Of a DNA stretch of 64,000 bases, positions 1-10,761 are shown in pieces (the first letter of the stretch is position 1; each line of letters opens with the position of its first letter). The stretch covers positions 53,597,001 through 53,661,000 of the forward strand of contig CM074856.1 in NCBI GenBank assembly GCA_037501455.1, given 5' to 3'. Source of the DNA: Lantana camara. Lineage: Eukaryota; Streptophyta; Magnoliopsida; Lamiales; Verbenaceae. The translations under genes and the position numbers were made by a program. Below the pieces are notes generated by a model. It made no database searches. It was not told the origin of the DNA and was given only the letters and a program-made list of their open reading frames with translations.

Positions 1-136
1 CTGCATTTTCGACCCCATTTCCCGCAGCTGGTGGGTTTGTTCCTCCGGCGGGGATATTGCTCTCCGCGTTCTCTTCGTTGACTGGGGGAAGATCGCCCTT
101 CTCTCCTATGGCTCCAGATCTCGTTGCTGTCACCAT
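1..136 (-). CDS. gag: Gag N-terminus of element A (partial, runs off window)
   Basis: The frame is open from an ATG at 136 to the window edge, about 45 codons. It starts MVTATRSGAIGEKGD, and this opening is shared with the Gag of B (2675) and D (49182), which supports the start. The visible part is the Pro/Gly/Asn-rich, probably disordered N-terminus and has no domain. Gag would form the virus-like particle in the cytoplasm. No stop or frameshift is seen in the visible part, so I cannot say whether the gene is intact. Confidence 0.75.
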   Translation of the reverse strand, partial: MVTATRSGAIGEKGDLPPVNEENAESNIPAGGTNPPAAGNGVENA

Positions 137-215
137 TTCCGCAATAGGAGGTGTTATATCTCAACTAGCTTTTTTAGGAAGAAACTGATGGTGATGAAGA
201 AGATGATGATGGTTT

Positions 216-231
216 CCCACAGACGGCGCCA
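216..231 (-). other. Primer-binding site region of element A
   Basis: The minus strand reads TGGCGCCGTCTGTGGG five bases inside the LTR. This copy looks closest to the ancestral site, since B and D differ from it by point changes. The first nine bases match the complement of the 3' end of plant tRNA-Asp as I recall it, but the rest do not match well, so the primer tRNA is uncertain. Confidence 0.6.
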
Positions 232-235
232 AAAA

Positions 236-1092
236 TGACGGTGTAGGAATCTGAGTTTCCTAAATGCAACAACACTTTCTATATTTATGTGAGAAAGGAA
301 AGACCATCACAGGCATTGAGCCTCAGGAACTGGGTTTCCAATGAGCGTGGGTTCTTCCAGCTAGGATAACACCAGGAAATCGTGCAGCAAGGGTGCAGGA
401 AATGGTGAAATATATGAAGCTTTGGAGAAAGTGAAGATGTAGAGGAAAATGATGCCCAGTTCAGTAGTGTGGTGTCTTGTGAAGAAGATGACTTGGGGAA
501 GAGAACATGTGCTCTCTCCTATTTATATGTTAGGGGTGAGGGTAAAGAGGTAAATTGATCGTGTGGTCCCAAACTTGTGTTGCCCTAACACGTGGCAGCC
601 CGTGAGGGTGTGAGAGTGATGTTTCTGAAAAGGAGGCGGCGTGTCAGGTGCGAGGTGCGCACTACCTTTGTGTCAGAGTTTGTTGGCGAGGGTCGCAGGA
701 GAGAAAGGTCCCGGACCCGTTTTACGAGGGTTCAGGTCCACCATGGCGGTGGGGGATCACGCACGAGCGAGTTGGTGACGCTCGAAGAGTGCTCGGACGG
801 GTTCCTCACGGCTTATGATCTTTGAGCGCCGAAGTCCCGAGCGACAAGAGTATGGCCCTCATGTGGGTGATTCCTTGAGAAAGGTAACCCCGAAGGCCGG
901 GATGGGGGCGCTAAGTCTGCTGGTTCGGGCCCTTTACCTGAATAGTTGGTCGAGGCTCAGGGGCCTGTGCTAGTTGGCAAGTGAGTAGGCTGGGATAACC
1001 TGCGAGCCCATTAATGCGAGCGTCCAGTTCCTCCATCGCCAGGTATTGACACGTGAACGGATCTGATTCGGACGTAGTTTTACGCCTCATCA
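236..1092 (-). repeat. 5' LTR of element A
   Basis: On the minus strand the LTR begins TGATGAGGCGTAAAAC and ends CCGTCA, giving the usual TG...CA ends and a length of 857 bp. The primer-binding region follows after a short T-run, which fixes the 3' border. A TATA-like box lies at 519-529. No other copy of this LTR is in the window, so the outer border at 1092 rests on likeness to the start of the B and D LTRs. Confidence 0.8.
519..529 (-). promoter_or_regulatory. TATA box of element A LTR
   Basis: The minus strand reads CATATAAATAG here, a good plant TATA box. It lies about 280 bp before the 3' border of the LTR, much as the TATA box does in the LTRs of element D. It would drive the genomic RNA leftward. 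Confidence 0.6.
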
Positions 1093-1790
1093 AAATGAAT
1101 TGACTTTTAATTTTTGTATTTCTTTTAAATAATTATCCTTTATATTTTTTTATTTCTTTTTTTTATTTTTATCTTGTATGTTCTTTCTTATTTATACTTT
1201 TTAATGAGTATTATTTAAGATTAATTTTAGTTTTTTAATCGTTTATGTACGTGGTATAAATGGTTAAAAGAGTATTTTTATATAAAAAATTAAATGAAAG
1301 CTTAATTGAACAATATAAAAAAATTATTATAAAAATTAAAATATAACTTATTTTTATGTGCACACACGTTGGATCTTTTGAGATTCCATAATTTTAAGTG
1401 AATTTGGTTAGATTTGTAATTTGATATGTAGAATATTTTTTTGAAAGTAACAAAATTTTAGAATTTATTAAAATTTTATTTATTATAATATTTCTAATCT
1501 CTTATTTAACTATTTAAGAATGTATTTCTTTTTCCATTTAAAAATTTTATCTACTTTTTTGTTTTTTTTTTTTATTTTTGTACCTATCTCTATCTATTAA
1601 TTTTTTCACTCTTTAATAGTTTCATATATATTTTCTTTAGTTTTAGTTGAACAATTAAATGATATCTTTTTTATTTATCAATAATAATAAAATTTAATAG
1701 TAAAAATATACATTTATGTGAAATGCTGTAAATATTTATTTTATATTATTAATTTTATTTTTAAATGTACAAATATCTTATAATGTAACT
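1093..1790. other. AT-rich intergenic remnant
   Basis: No coding signal is visible. The sequence is very AT-rich with T-runs. The stretch at about 1110-1400 resembles 31170-31480 at moderate identity, including the blocks TTAATGAGTATTATTT / CTAATGAGTATTATTT and CACACGTTGGATC / ATACACGTTGAGTC. It is therefore probably the remnant of an old dispersed repeat. The rest is unassigned. Confidence 0.6.
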
Positions 1791-2596
1791 TGATGGGGCT
1801 AAAACACGCTTGACCCTCATTTTGACACGTGGCGTCATCAGCGTGCAACGCGTGGAAGCTAGTGCCCCACGTATGCCACCCTTGGAACGAGCCTCCCCCT
1901 CGTTCCCATGGGTGTTCCAATACCTCAAAGACATTAATTCCCGAGCGTGAAGTACTGCGACCCTCAAAGCCCTCGCACACTCACCCTCGGAGGTGCCTAC
2001 CCGCATGGGCAAACAAAGGAATGGGCTCCCCTCTTGGGTTCCATGGCATTGGCCCAGATGCCCGTCGGGCCCGTGAGCCTCCATGACCTATATTAAACCC
2101 AAGCGTGCATCTAGCCCTCGGTATCAACCCTCAAAGCGGCTCTCCGACACAAGGTACACACCCGCACACCTGCCACTGTTGCCCACCACCAACTTTTCAT
2201 CAGCTTTTGCAGGAGATTCCTCCTAAGTTTCTCCTCATCCTGCCACGTGTTAGGGCAACATTAGGCCAGGAGCACACAGTGACAATTACCAAAGGGTCCC
2301 TGACCCTCAACTATAACTAAGGGAGTTCATCCGCTTCACTGTAAGCAAGCTTCCATATCTTTGAGCTCTGCAATTACTTTCTTTTTCTTCAGACCATAAT
2401 CTGACTTGAGAGTCGGAGAGCAAAATTGGGCATCACCCCCCGTTCCCCCATCTTGGCCTTCTGACCGTTTGCTTTTTGGTGTTTGTCCTAGCTGGTTGAA
2501 CCCCCATCTTTTCCGACGGTTTCCACTTTCTGTTTTCCCACACTAAACAAATCATAAAGTGATCGGGTTTTGGACACCTCAGATTCGGACCCATGA
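1791..2596 (+). repeat. 5' LTR of element B
   Basis: It starts TGATGGGGCTAAAACACGC, aligning with the D LTR start, and ends at ...GGACCCATGA, where D has ...GGAACCCATCA, so the terminal CA is mutated to GA. The 3' half matches the D LTR well (CACCTGCCACTGTTGCC, GATTCCTCCTA, CACGTGTTAGGGCAACATT). The TATA position reads CTATAACTA instead of CTATAAATA. The 5-bp flank is TAACT; with the 3' LTR missing no TSD can be tested. Confidence 0.85.
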
Positions 2597-2600
2597 TTTT

Positions 2601-2616
2601 TGGTGCCGTCTGTGGG
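2601..2616 (+). other. Primer-binding site region of element B
   Basis: TGGTGCCGTCTGTGGG lies five bases after the LTR and differs from the element A site by one C-to-T change. It would prime minus-strand DNA synthesis. Confidence 0.6.
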
Positions 2617-2674
2617 AAACCACTAATTTCCTTTCTTCTCCTTTGCTAGTTGAGAAACAAACACCATCTTCAAC

Positions 2675-3868
2675 ATGGTCACCACCAGATCAGGCGTAGT
2701 GAGAGGCGGCGATGACCTTCCATGCGGCAGCACCGACAACACCCCACTCCCAGCCACTACTGGAGGCGTGCCACCAGTTGGAGGGGCTCCCCTTACGACG
2801 GAGCAAGTTATGACTGCGGCAGAAACGAACGCGGAGCAACTCGCCACTGCGGTGGCAGGAAGATCAGGACCTCGTATTCCCCAGAATCAACCCCATGCCA
2901 CATAAATCCACCCAGGAGGATACCCCTTTATGATACCTCCTTCTGGTTACACCTTGACTCAATCACTTCCCATGGTTCAACCCTACCATACTGGTGAGGT
3001 TCAGCTCCCAGTGGTGGTTCCTAGAGAGATTGAGGAGGGTGGAAATGCCCCTAATGACACAAAGGCAGCTACAGGCTGTGTACGCTCAATGTGAAGTTCA
3101 AGCTACCCAGAACGCTTGGAAAAACTTCACCGCCACTTATTTTCCCTCAGAGCAGGCTGCTCAAATAGCCCCTCCCCCCGGGGGATGGCAGGTCCATCTG
3201 CTCATGGCGGCCCAAGCAGTCTTGCAAGCCCAACCGCCACCACCACCACCACCTGTCAATGAGAAGGAAGTTCCCACGAGAGAAGAGAAGGAATGCCCAC
3301 AAGCTGGTAAGGGAAAGGAGCCTGTGGAAAGAATTGATGTCGATGACGAGGTTCACTCTCAAGCCTCGAAGCGAGGAAGTAAAGCGAGATAAGAAGATCC
3401 CAACCTCCTCGCGGATGTGCAAGACCAGATGCAGGGGTTGCAAAACATAGTGGGACAGCTCTCTCGAGCGCAGTCTCAAGCCCCCTATGGTGGGGGCAAG
3501 AGAGCCAATTCCAGAGTTGCCCGCCAGCGAGCCCGACAAGAGCACGCTCCTCGACACCAAGAGCAAGAGGAGAATTATGGTCACGAGGGGGGATACCACC
3601 ACCCCCGGGTCTCCCCTCGTTGAAGAAGTCTTGATGGCCTATGCTGGAATGGGCAAAGTGTCTACCTCCATCAACCGCTATGATGGAACCACCGACCCTG
3701 CAGAACATTTGGATCATTTTCTACACCTCATGCACCTGTACGAGCACCCCAGTCACTATTGGGCCAAGGTTTTCATCACGTCCCTCGTGGGAATAGCCCA
3801 AGAATGGTACAAACGGCTACCGCCCCTCTCGATCAGGTCATACGAGGACCTCACTAACGGCTTCCTTA
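2675..3868 (+). pseudogene. gag: Gag of element B, 5' part, broken
   Basis: The start MVTTRSGVVRGGDD at 2675 matches Gag of A and D. Later pieces in shifted frames keep recognisable D-like segments: a Pro-rich stretch (QPPPPPPPV, about 3230-3265), a coiled or charged linker, and the start of the capsid-like retrotransposon Gag domain (INRYDGTTDPAEHLDHF and SHYWAKVFITSLVG, about 3670-3800). There are at least two frame changes and stops (TAA at 2903). The gene is cut at 3868 by a solo LTR. Bases 3732-3868 are present again at 4504-4637 through a tandem duplication. Confidence 0.85.
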
Positions 3869-5271
3869 TGTTGGGAAAAACACGATCAGAAAGCACAGCG
3901 GAATTTAAAATTTTTCCCAAAAAGCAAAATCGGACTTGAAATTTCTATTTCTATTCTTAGGGATTCAAGAACTTACAACAATCGTCGCTTTCTTGACGCG
4001 TTTTGAGTCGCCCTCAAACGCGCTTCATGAGGTAATGGCAACCCCTTCCCTCGAAAGTTTCTTTCTACTTTAGATTCCATAGTAGGTTTCCTCTAGAGTA
4101 ATAATCCACACCAACCTAGATTCAAATCATGTTAGGGAAAGTGCTAGCGATATAACATGTGTAAAGAAAGAAACACCAAACGAGAAGAAAGAGAGCAAGA
4201 GAATAATCCCAATTCTTGAATCCATGTAGATTGGGCGTGAATCCCAAGTCACGCGTAAGAGCAAAATCACGCCCCCACCCCCTTATTTATAAGCTAGGGT
4301 TTTCGAACCCTACTAGGTCTAGTTAGAATCCAAATCGGACTCTAAATTTGACTTTTCCTCTATATTCTTTCTCTCTAAGTAATAGGAGTCTTATTCAAAA
4401 TAAGATATCTATTCCTTCTAGAAAAGAGCTCCCAATGACATTAGGAATATTTAATTATTCTAATAACAATTATATATCTTATTCCAATAATATTTATTCT
4501 AATGCACCTGTACGAGCACCCCAGTCACTATTGGGCCAAGGTTTTCATCACGTCCCTCGTGGGAATAGCCCAAGAATGGTACAAACGGCTACCGCCCCTC
4601 TCGATCAGGTCATACGAGGACCTCACTACGGCTTCCTTATGTTGGGAAAAACACGATCAGAAAGCACAGCGGAATTTAAAATTTTTCCCAAAAAGCAAAA
4701 TCGGACTTGAAATTTCTATTTCTATTCTTAGGGATTCAAGAACTTACAACAATCGTCGCTTTCTTGACGCGTTTTGAGTCGCCCTCAAACGCGCTTCATG
4801 ATGTAATGGCAACCCCTTCCCTCGAAAGTTTCTTTCTAATTTAGATTCCATAGTAGGTTTCCTCTAGAGTAATAATCCACACCAACCTAGATTCAAATCA
4901 TGTTAGGGAAAGTGCTAGCGATATAACATGTGTAAAAAGAAACACCAAACGAGAAGAAAGAGAGCAAGAGAATAATCCCAATTCTTGAATCCATGTAGAT
5001 TGGGCGTGAATCCCAAGTCACGCATAAGAGCAAAATCACGCCCCACCCCCTTATTTATAAGCTAGGGTTTTCGAACCCTACTAGGTCTAGTTAGAATCCA
5101 AATCGGACTCTAAATTTGACTTTTCCTCTATATTCTTTCTCTCTAAGTAATAGGAGTCTTATTCAAAATAAGATATCTATTCCTTCTAGAAAAGAGCTCC
5201 TAATGACATTAGGAATATTTAATTATTCTAATAACAATTATATATCTTATTCCAATAATATTTATTCTAAT
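3732..5271 (+). repeat. Tandem duplication of a gag-LTR junction segment (two copies)
   Basis: Copy 1 (3732-4503) and copy 2 (4504-5271) are direct repeats of about 770 bp. Each holds about 135 bp of gag of B followed by the first part of the inserted LTR. I see about eight differences by eye, including CACTAACGG/CACTACGG, GAGGTAATGG/GATGTAATGG and GTGTAAAGAAAGAAA/GTGTAAAAAGAAA. The junction falls at shared AT dinucleotides (CTCATGCACC against TCTAATCATA), which suggests microhomology-mediated duplication after the LTR had inserted. Confidence 0.88.
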
Positions 5272-6834
5272 CATATTAGAATTAATATTTACTAGAATAA
5301 TAAATAGAAGATGTTTGATATTTATTTATTCTAATCAAATTAGAACAACTAAATAATTAAATACTTAAATACTTAGAATTAATTCTCTCAATTAATTCCA
5401 TGAAGGGCTTTAGAATTAATTCTTAATTAATTCTAACGAGCTAAAATTAATTCTCTAATTAATTTTATTTGGCTTTATAATTAATTCTCCTAATTAATTA
5501 TATTAGGGATTTATCATTAATTCTCTTAATTAATTATATTTGGGTTTTATAATTAATTCTCCTAATTAATTATATTAGGGATTTATCATTAATTCTCTTA
5601 ATTAATTATATTTGGGCTTTATAATTAATTCTCCAATTAATTAACACATGGTCCAATTCTACAATTGGACCACATGCCCAAACTCGAGCTCACGTGCCAC
5701 ACGTGTATATTTACATGTGTGGTCTCGTTTTGATCAACTACTTGATCTTTCTTTCAATACCCTTTGAACCCGGCATTTGTGTGTGACCCTCTAGGTTCAT
5801 TTTTAGTTAGTAGTGAGACTAATACACTTTATTAGTTCACAGATCATACGACCATAATCTAGTAACAGGTGTATGACCCCTACCCGAACAATGAATATAT
5901 ATTCAGAAGAACCTTCCAGTCAATGACAGTTGTGAGGTACGATTCTCCTACCATCCCATCTCTTGATTAAGATCTAAGGCATGGGAATAATGAGAGCCCT
6001 ACTAATCTCAATCTTAAAGCTAAGTTTGTTTCATATCCATTTGATCTCAATCCAAGAAACTCTTTTCTTGATGTCTTGATCCAATACCTCGGTTTAGGGT
6101 TTAGGATGGCATATGAACGACGTATGCAATAAGAGATCTTCTTACATTAAAGCAAGTGTGGGTCCTTTGTTGATTCTCATATGCTTCTATGTGCCACTTG
6201 TACAGCCCCAGTATAAGCCTTGAATCAGTTGTCTAAGGCGACACCCTTTAAAGCTTACACCTAAGACTACAGAGTTAGCCCACAAAACATTAATGGAATA
6301 TCAAGTCAAAGGATTAATTTACTCACGCCATTGACCTGTGAGATATTTTCTAATCTGGAAATTTCTATTTCCAGATATACAAACTTCCTTTCCCATTTAG
6401 GAATCTTCTCACGCGGGACACCTCAGTGTACCCGTTTTAATAAAAAGCACCCTCATGTATTGCGTACGCATCAACTATGCAATTCACACCCCATGAAACA
6501 GGATGTTCCTTCTTAAGGATGCAATCCCACGAGCAAGTCTCAACCGAGCCTAACCAACACTCCCTTTGTTTGTTGGACTCATTGACTTGGAGTGGTTTCT
6601 AATCCGACCTTATGTTAGAGCTTGTTTCATGTGTCATTCACCTAATGACAAAGTCCCTAACAACCTTATGGATTAGGGGAGTTCTAATTCATGCGCACAT
6701 AAATGTATTACATATAAAGAATTATTTGCCTATGATAATAATCAATCGTATATTTTTCAAAGATTGTCTATGAGATAAGGAAAGTCCCAAAGAAGATTAC
6801 GACGAATTGACTTTCTAGGGCACTATTCCCAACA
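3869..6834 (+). repeat. Solo LTR inside gag of element B, with internal tandem duplication
   Basis: It begins TGTTGGGAAAAACACG and ends ATTCCCAACA, with inverted ends TGTTGGGAA/TTCCCAACA. It is flanked by CCTTA at 3864-3868 and CCTTA at 6835-6839. No internal coding region is present, so it is a solo LTR left by recombination. The superfamily is undetermined; the ends are common in Copia elements. The present length of 2966 bp includes a 772-bp duplication, so the original LTR was about 2.2 kb. Removing the LTR and one TSD rejoins gag of B with the same local order as gag of D. The orientation given is arbitrary because the LTR has no gene. Confidence 0.85.
5474..5640. repeat. 72-bp tandem repeat within the solo LTR
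   Basis: A 72-bp unit built on TAATTAATTCTCCTAATTAA and TTTATCATTAATTCTCTTAA recurs at 5474, 5546 and partially 5618. Shorter degenerate versions lie upstream from about 5380. It is AT-rich and rich in AATTAATT palindromes, and has no coding content. Confidence 0.75.
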
Positions 6835-7046
6835 CCTTAATCACTACAATTCCTTGAAGGCTCCAGTTATCGCGCCAACGGTCCTTTACAACTTGGTCCA
6901 AGGTGAACATGAGCCCCTCCGGTCCTTCTTTGCCCGCTTTAACAAAAAGGTTCTCTTGGTGGAGAGGCCCTCGATGGATTTTCTGATCCATGTCCTCTTC
7001 AAGCTAAGGCTGTCAATCACAAACAGTATGTGAGTAAGAAGTTTGC
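6835..7046 (+). pseudogene. gag: Gag of element B, middle part
   Basis: Between the two solo LTRs gag resumes. The fragment corresponds to the D segment that begins after the word LNHFNSVKAP and ends at YMSKKF (LLVERPSMDFLI is recognisable near 6955-6985). This is the C-terminal half of the capsid-like domain. The frame is not continuous, with a frame change near 7000. Confidence 0.8.
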
Positions 7047-9280
7047 TGTAACACCCACGACGTGAGGCATCACATCCCCCGCACCACTAGTCCAATCCAT
7101 GCATGAAATGAATTTCCATCTACAAATCAAACACGTGGCAAACGGGTGACAACATAAAATAACTTCCTAGCTAAGCGGGCCTAACCCTTAAACCAAAATA
7201 AACATTAATCACTTGATACAATCACAGACCATCCCGGCCACCACATATATACAATATACTCCAAAATAGCATAATACATTATTAAAGTGAAACGGGGGCT
7301 CATGACTCCTACCCGCTTCTTCGATGGTGTGGGAACCATCATCTCAGGAATACCTTACCTTTCTGTCTCCTAGGTCGCGCAAAGGTATTCCCAATGGGTA
7401 CTACGTGTAGAGGTTCTCTCCGACGACCCGATGTCGTTCTGGTCGCCAATCCCACGTTTCCCCTAGGGCCCAAACAACACAATCAATATCTCACCAAAAC
7501 AATACGGTAGGTAGGTTTTAATTAAAAGAAACGGGGTTCGTTTATAAATCACTTTGACATTTTGGGAAAACTATAAGTACAATATAAGTTTCGGCCGAAT
7601 TAGTCACATAGGGATATTATGGGCTTTAAATACGTAAAGAAAACCTCACCTTGACCAAAAGAAGAAAGAACGAGAAGCCTACAGACCCTGCTCCTCAACT
7701 GGAATGAACTCTGTGCAAGAAAGATGAGAGTACATAAGACTCTAATAAATGAACCAAGCAATCGACGAACGACATGCTCATGATATAGAATGATGATAAT
7801 TATAATTCATGAGAATGTTCATGCATGATTAATGATTTATATAAATCATATACGGGAGCCAAGGGAGTGAAAGAAATACAAGAAGAGGTGTTTTGGCGAA
7901 GTTTGGCAAAAGTTAACAATTTTTGGAAATGCGTAAGCTGTGGAAAATTGGGAATATCTTAAGTTCTAGAGGTTAAAATGGAGTTTTCTTTATTGGATAT
8001 GAAATTACACAAATATACCTTTAAAATGATATATGGCTCGAATTGTGGTTCAAAGCGAGAAGGAAATGGCGTAGGTCCGAAGTTGGAGGAATGCAGATTT
8101 CCGGTAAAGTGGTGACACCAAATTAAAATGGTTATAACTCACAAACTAGAAATGATATTGGGGTAATTCCAATTGGAGAGTGTTCTAGACTTCAAGAGGT
8201 TTCTAACAGTTTAAATTTGGGTCAATCGAAGTTTGTTTGATGAGTAAAGGGGCGTTTGAAAAATGAACTGAAAACAGACATGGGTGTTTGGAAACTGTCT
8301 ATCGAGGCAGTAGGTACCCAAACGGGTGTTTGGTAAATGAACTAAGGGTCCACACGGGCGTTTGGAGTGCCACTGGATGAAAAAATAGGGGAAAAACAGG
8401 GTATGGCTCGGAAATTGGCTCCCAATCCTCTCCAACACCAATCTACAACAACTAAACATCTCAAAACTAGCATACAACACCAATATACATCTAATACTTC
8501 AATTACAACACATAAATCAATCATTTAGGCACTTAGATCCCATCAAACAAAACTCATATAACCCATATCATCCAATAAACCAAATAACCAAAGTGTTCAT
8601 GTAATAAGTTCAAAGATTCACCTAAATATGATCACATATCCATGCTCAAGATCAATATACTCATCCAAGTCACAAAGCCCTAACTATTCAACATAATCAA
8701 TCTCATAATATACCATTACCAACCTTGGGAAGAAAGAAATGGAATGAAGATGATGAAATGGAGGAGATGATCATGATGATGCTAATGCTTCTTGATGAAT
8801 GATTCTCTTTTCCTTCTCTTCTAGCTTGATCAAAGGTGTGAGTGTGAGAATGATGAATGAAAATCTGATGAGTTGTGTGTGTGTTAGAGATTTTGTGTGT
8901 GTTTGTGTGTGTCTTGCATATGTGATATATGTATATTCAATGTCTATAGTGTAATTATAGATATAATGCATATATGTATAAAGTTAGATATTATAAATAT
9001 AATATGTATATAATCATCTTAGTGCTTTATTATTATATACATAAAATGCATGTGCGAGAGTATTAGTGTAGAAGAGTTATATATATATTTGTACATATAA
9101 TGCATGTTCATAATTAAATGCATGAAATGAATGAAGAATTATTCTTATTGAAATGAAATTAAATAACCACATAGACACTTAGTCAAATAATTCACATAAT
9201 CCTAAGTCATGCCAACAATTCTAACCCTCAAACTCACACGTGTGGTGAGCGTACCTGGAATGAAGACACGGGACGTTACA
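7047..9280 (-). repeat. Solo LTR of the Tekay/Del family of element E, inside gag of B
   Basis: On the minus strand it begins TGTAACGTCCCGTGTCTTC and ends CACGTCGTGGGTGTTACA, and it aligns along its whole length with the LTRs of element E, which lie in the opposite orientation. Flanks are TTTGC at 7042-7046 and TTTGC at 9281-9285, a clean 5-bp TSD. No internal region is present, so this is a solo LTR of 2234 bp. It carries the same cluster of CAAACG-type palindromes as E, here at about 8248-8365. Confidence 0.92.
8248..8365 (-). repeat. Palindrome cluster in the solo LTR
   Basis: Several imperfect palindromes of the type CCAAACGGGTGTTTGG (8318-8333) lie here. Measured from the LTR start at 9280 they occupy about 915-1032, the same place as in the E LTRs. 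Confidence 0.7.
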
Positions 9281-9285
9281 TTTGC

Positions 9286-9800
9286 GGATGCCATTGTCAA
9301 GAAAAGACTAATATCGCTCATGGCCATGAGGGAGATCGCCGAGCCTTATTTTGCGCTAGAGGATATGTACGGGTCAAATGCTCCCCGATAGCCCAGCCAC
9401 TAAAAGAACGATCGGGGGTGAGACGAACCCACAAAGAACGACGTAAACCATCACCTTCTCCTCGCAGACTCGAGCGCATCCCCCTCAATAGGCCCATCTC
9501 TGAGATCTACTCTCTCTGATAAGAAACTCTTCAAAAGGCCTCAAAAATTAAGAGAGACGGAGTCTCAGAAGCGCACGGGAAAATACTGCACCTTCCATAA
9601 GCAAAAAGGGCATGACACCAATGAGTGCCGCCAGCTGGAAAATGAGATTCAAAGGCTCATTACCAGGGGCCACTTGAAGGAGTTTGTGAAAGTTTTGCCA
9701 CGTTATGACGAATGCTGCAACAAACGGAACAGAGAGAGAATGAGGAGTCCGTCACGCTCAAGGAGCCCCTGAGGGCGAGGCGCGGAGAGCAGCACCCGAG
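9286..9800 (+). pseudogene. gag: Gag of element B, C-terminal part with zinc knuckle
   Basis: The text resumes after the solo LTR with ADAIVKKRLISLMAMREIAEP, matching D. The nucleic-acid-binding knuckle C-x2-H-x4-H-x4-C (CTFHKQKGHDTNEC) lies at about 9577-9650, followed by a basic Arg/Ser-rich tail. Frame changes near 9390 and 9520 break the gene. The knuckle type (C-C-H-C replaced by C-H-H-C) is the one also seen in D and appears typical of this Tat group. Confidence 0.82.
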
Positions 9801-9884
9801 GTAAGCAGAAGGTGTCCGAATAGGAAAATGCTCCGTTTGCGGTTATCCACATGATCTCTGGGGTCTTATCGGGAGGGGATTCCA

Positions 9885-10724
9885 ATGTTTCCCATTGCCG
9901 TTATGTCAGGAGCTATGATCAACATCCCTCGGCGCCCAAACAAGTCTATGCCATCAAGGAAGCGAGCCAGTAACCCCAAAGAAAATGAAGTAATAGGATT
10001 CAGTGATAGGGACTTAGGGCACATTGTAACACCCCATGGGGCAAGTGAAACCTCTGACTGCCCCATGGTGGTTAGCCTAGACATCCACAACCACATTGTA
10101 AAGAGGGTCTTTGTTGATAGTGGAAGCTCTGTTAATGTTCTCCCTTACACCACTTTCCAGAAAATGAATATCTCCAACATTCCCCTCGAGCCCTTCAAAA
10201 TATCCCTCATTGGCTTTGGGGGGGGCTCCGAGGTTGTCCCTCGTGGACAGATTCGCTTGGCCACGTCTTTTGGTCGTGCCCCATAGCGAAGGATGCTCAT
10301 GGTAACCTATGAGGTGGTAGAGATTGAGATCCCTTACAACATCATAATCGGGCGACCCACCCTCGTTGATTTCAAGGCGATCATCTCTATTTACCACCAG
10401 AAGATCAAGTTCCCTACTCTCGAGGGGGTTGGCGAGGTTCTCTGCAACGTCAAAGAGGCGTGGGAATGCTACATGCCGTTCCTCAACAAGCCTAAAGACG
10501 AGAGGACATTCCAGATTGGGTCTACTAAAAAGTCGGTGGATTTTCCCAACCTAGATGAGGACGATCCCGTGCGAAAAAGGGCCAAATTGAATAAAAAAAA
10601 AACAAGAAGAAGGATCTTAACACTGGAGGCAATCCAGAGGGCGTCCCCCTTGGGGCCGTTGGGGAATCTTCCTCTAAGGAAGAGACGGATGAGGGCGAAA
10701 AGGAAGGCGTTGATAATCGCTTAA
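9885..10724 (+). pseudogene. pol: Aspartic protease and linker region of element B
   Basis: The retropepsin active site DSGS (VFVDSGSSVNVLPYTTF) is encoded at about 10105-10155, preceded by DRDLGHIVTPHG and DCPMVVSLDIHNH. The next part (VVEIEIPYNIIIGRPTL, about 10315-10365) is the C-terminal flap-like portion of these proteases. There is a TAG at 10284-10286 and a frame change after it. The protease would cleave Gag-Pol during particle maturation. The gene is broken but close in layout to D. Confidence 0.85.
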
Positions 10725-10761
10725 CAGGAAGAAAAGAGCGCTCGAGATCCCTCGTCCAGAA

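Larger units (their letters stand above)
1..1092 (-). mobile_element. Tat-type Ty3/gypsy element A, 5' end only
   Basis: Read on the minus strand this is a 5' LTR (1092 to 236), a primer-binding region and the first codons of gag, which run off the left edge. The lineage is assigned by likeness to elements B and D. All three LTRs open with TGATG, all three carry a leader containing CCGTCTGTGG just inside the LTR, and Gag starts MVTATRSG here, MVTTRSG in B and MVATRSG in D. The rest of the element lies outside the window, so completeness and TSD cannot be judged. A lies head to head with B, about 700 bp away and transcribed in the opposite direction. Confidence 0.85.

Noticed and set aside
592..825. 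Small plus-strand frame in LTR A
   Set aside because: It lies in the LTR, antisense to element A, starts at GTG, and has no support.
3147..3717. Minus-strand frames opposite gag of B
   Set aside because: They mirror the Pro-rich and capsid parts of gag and have no features of their own.
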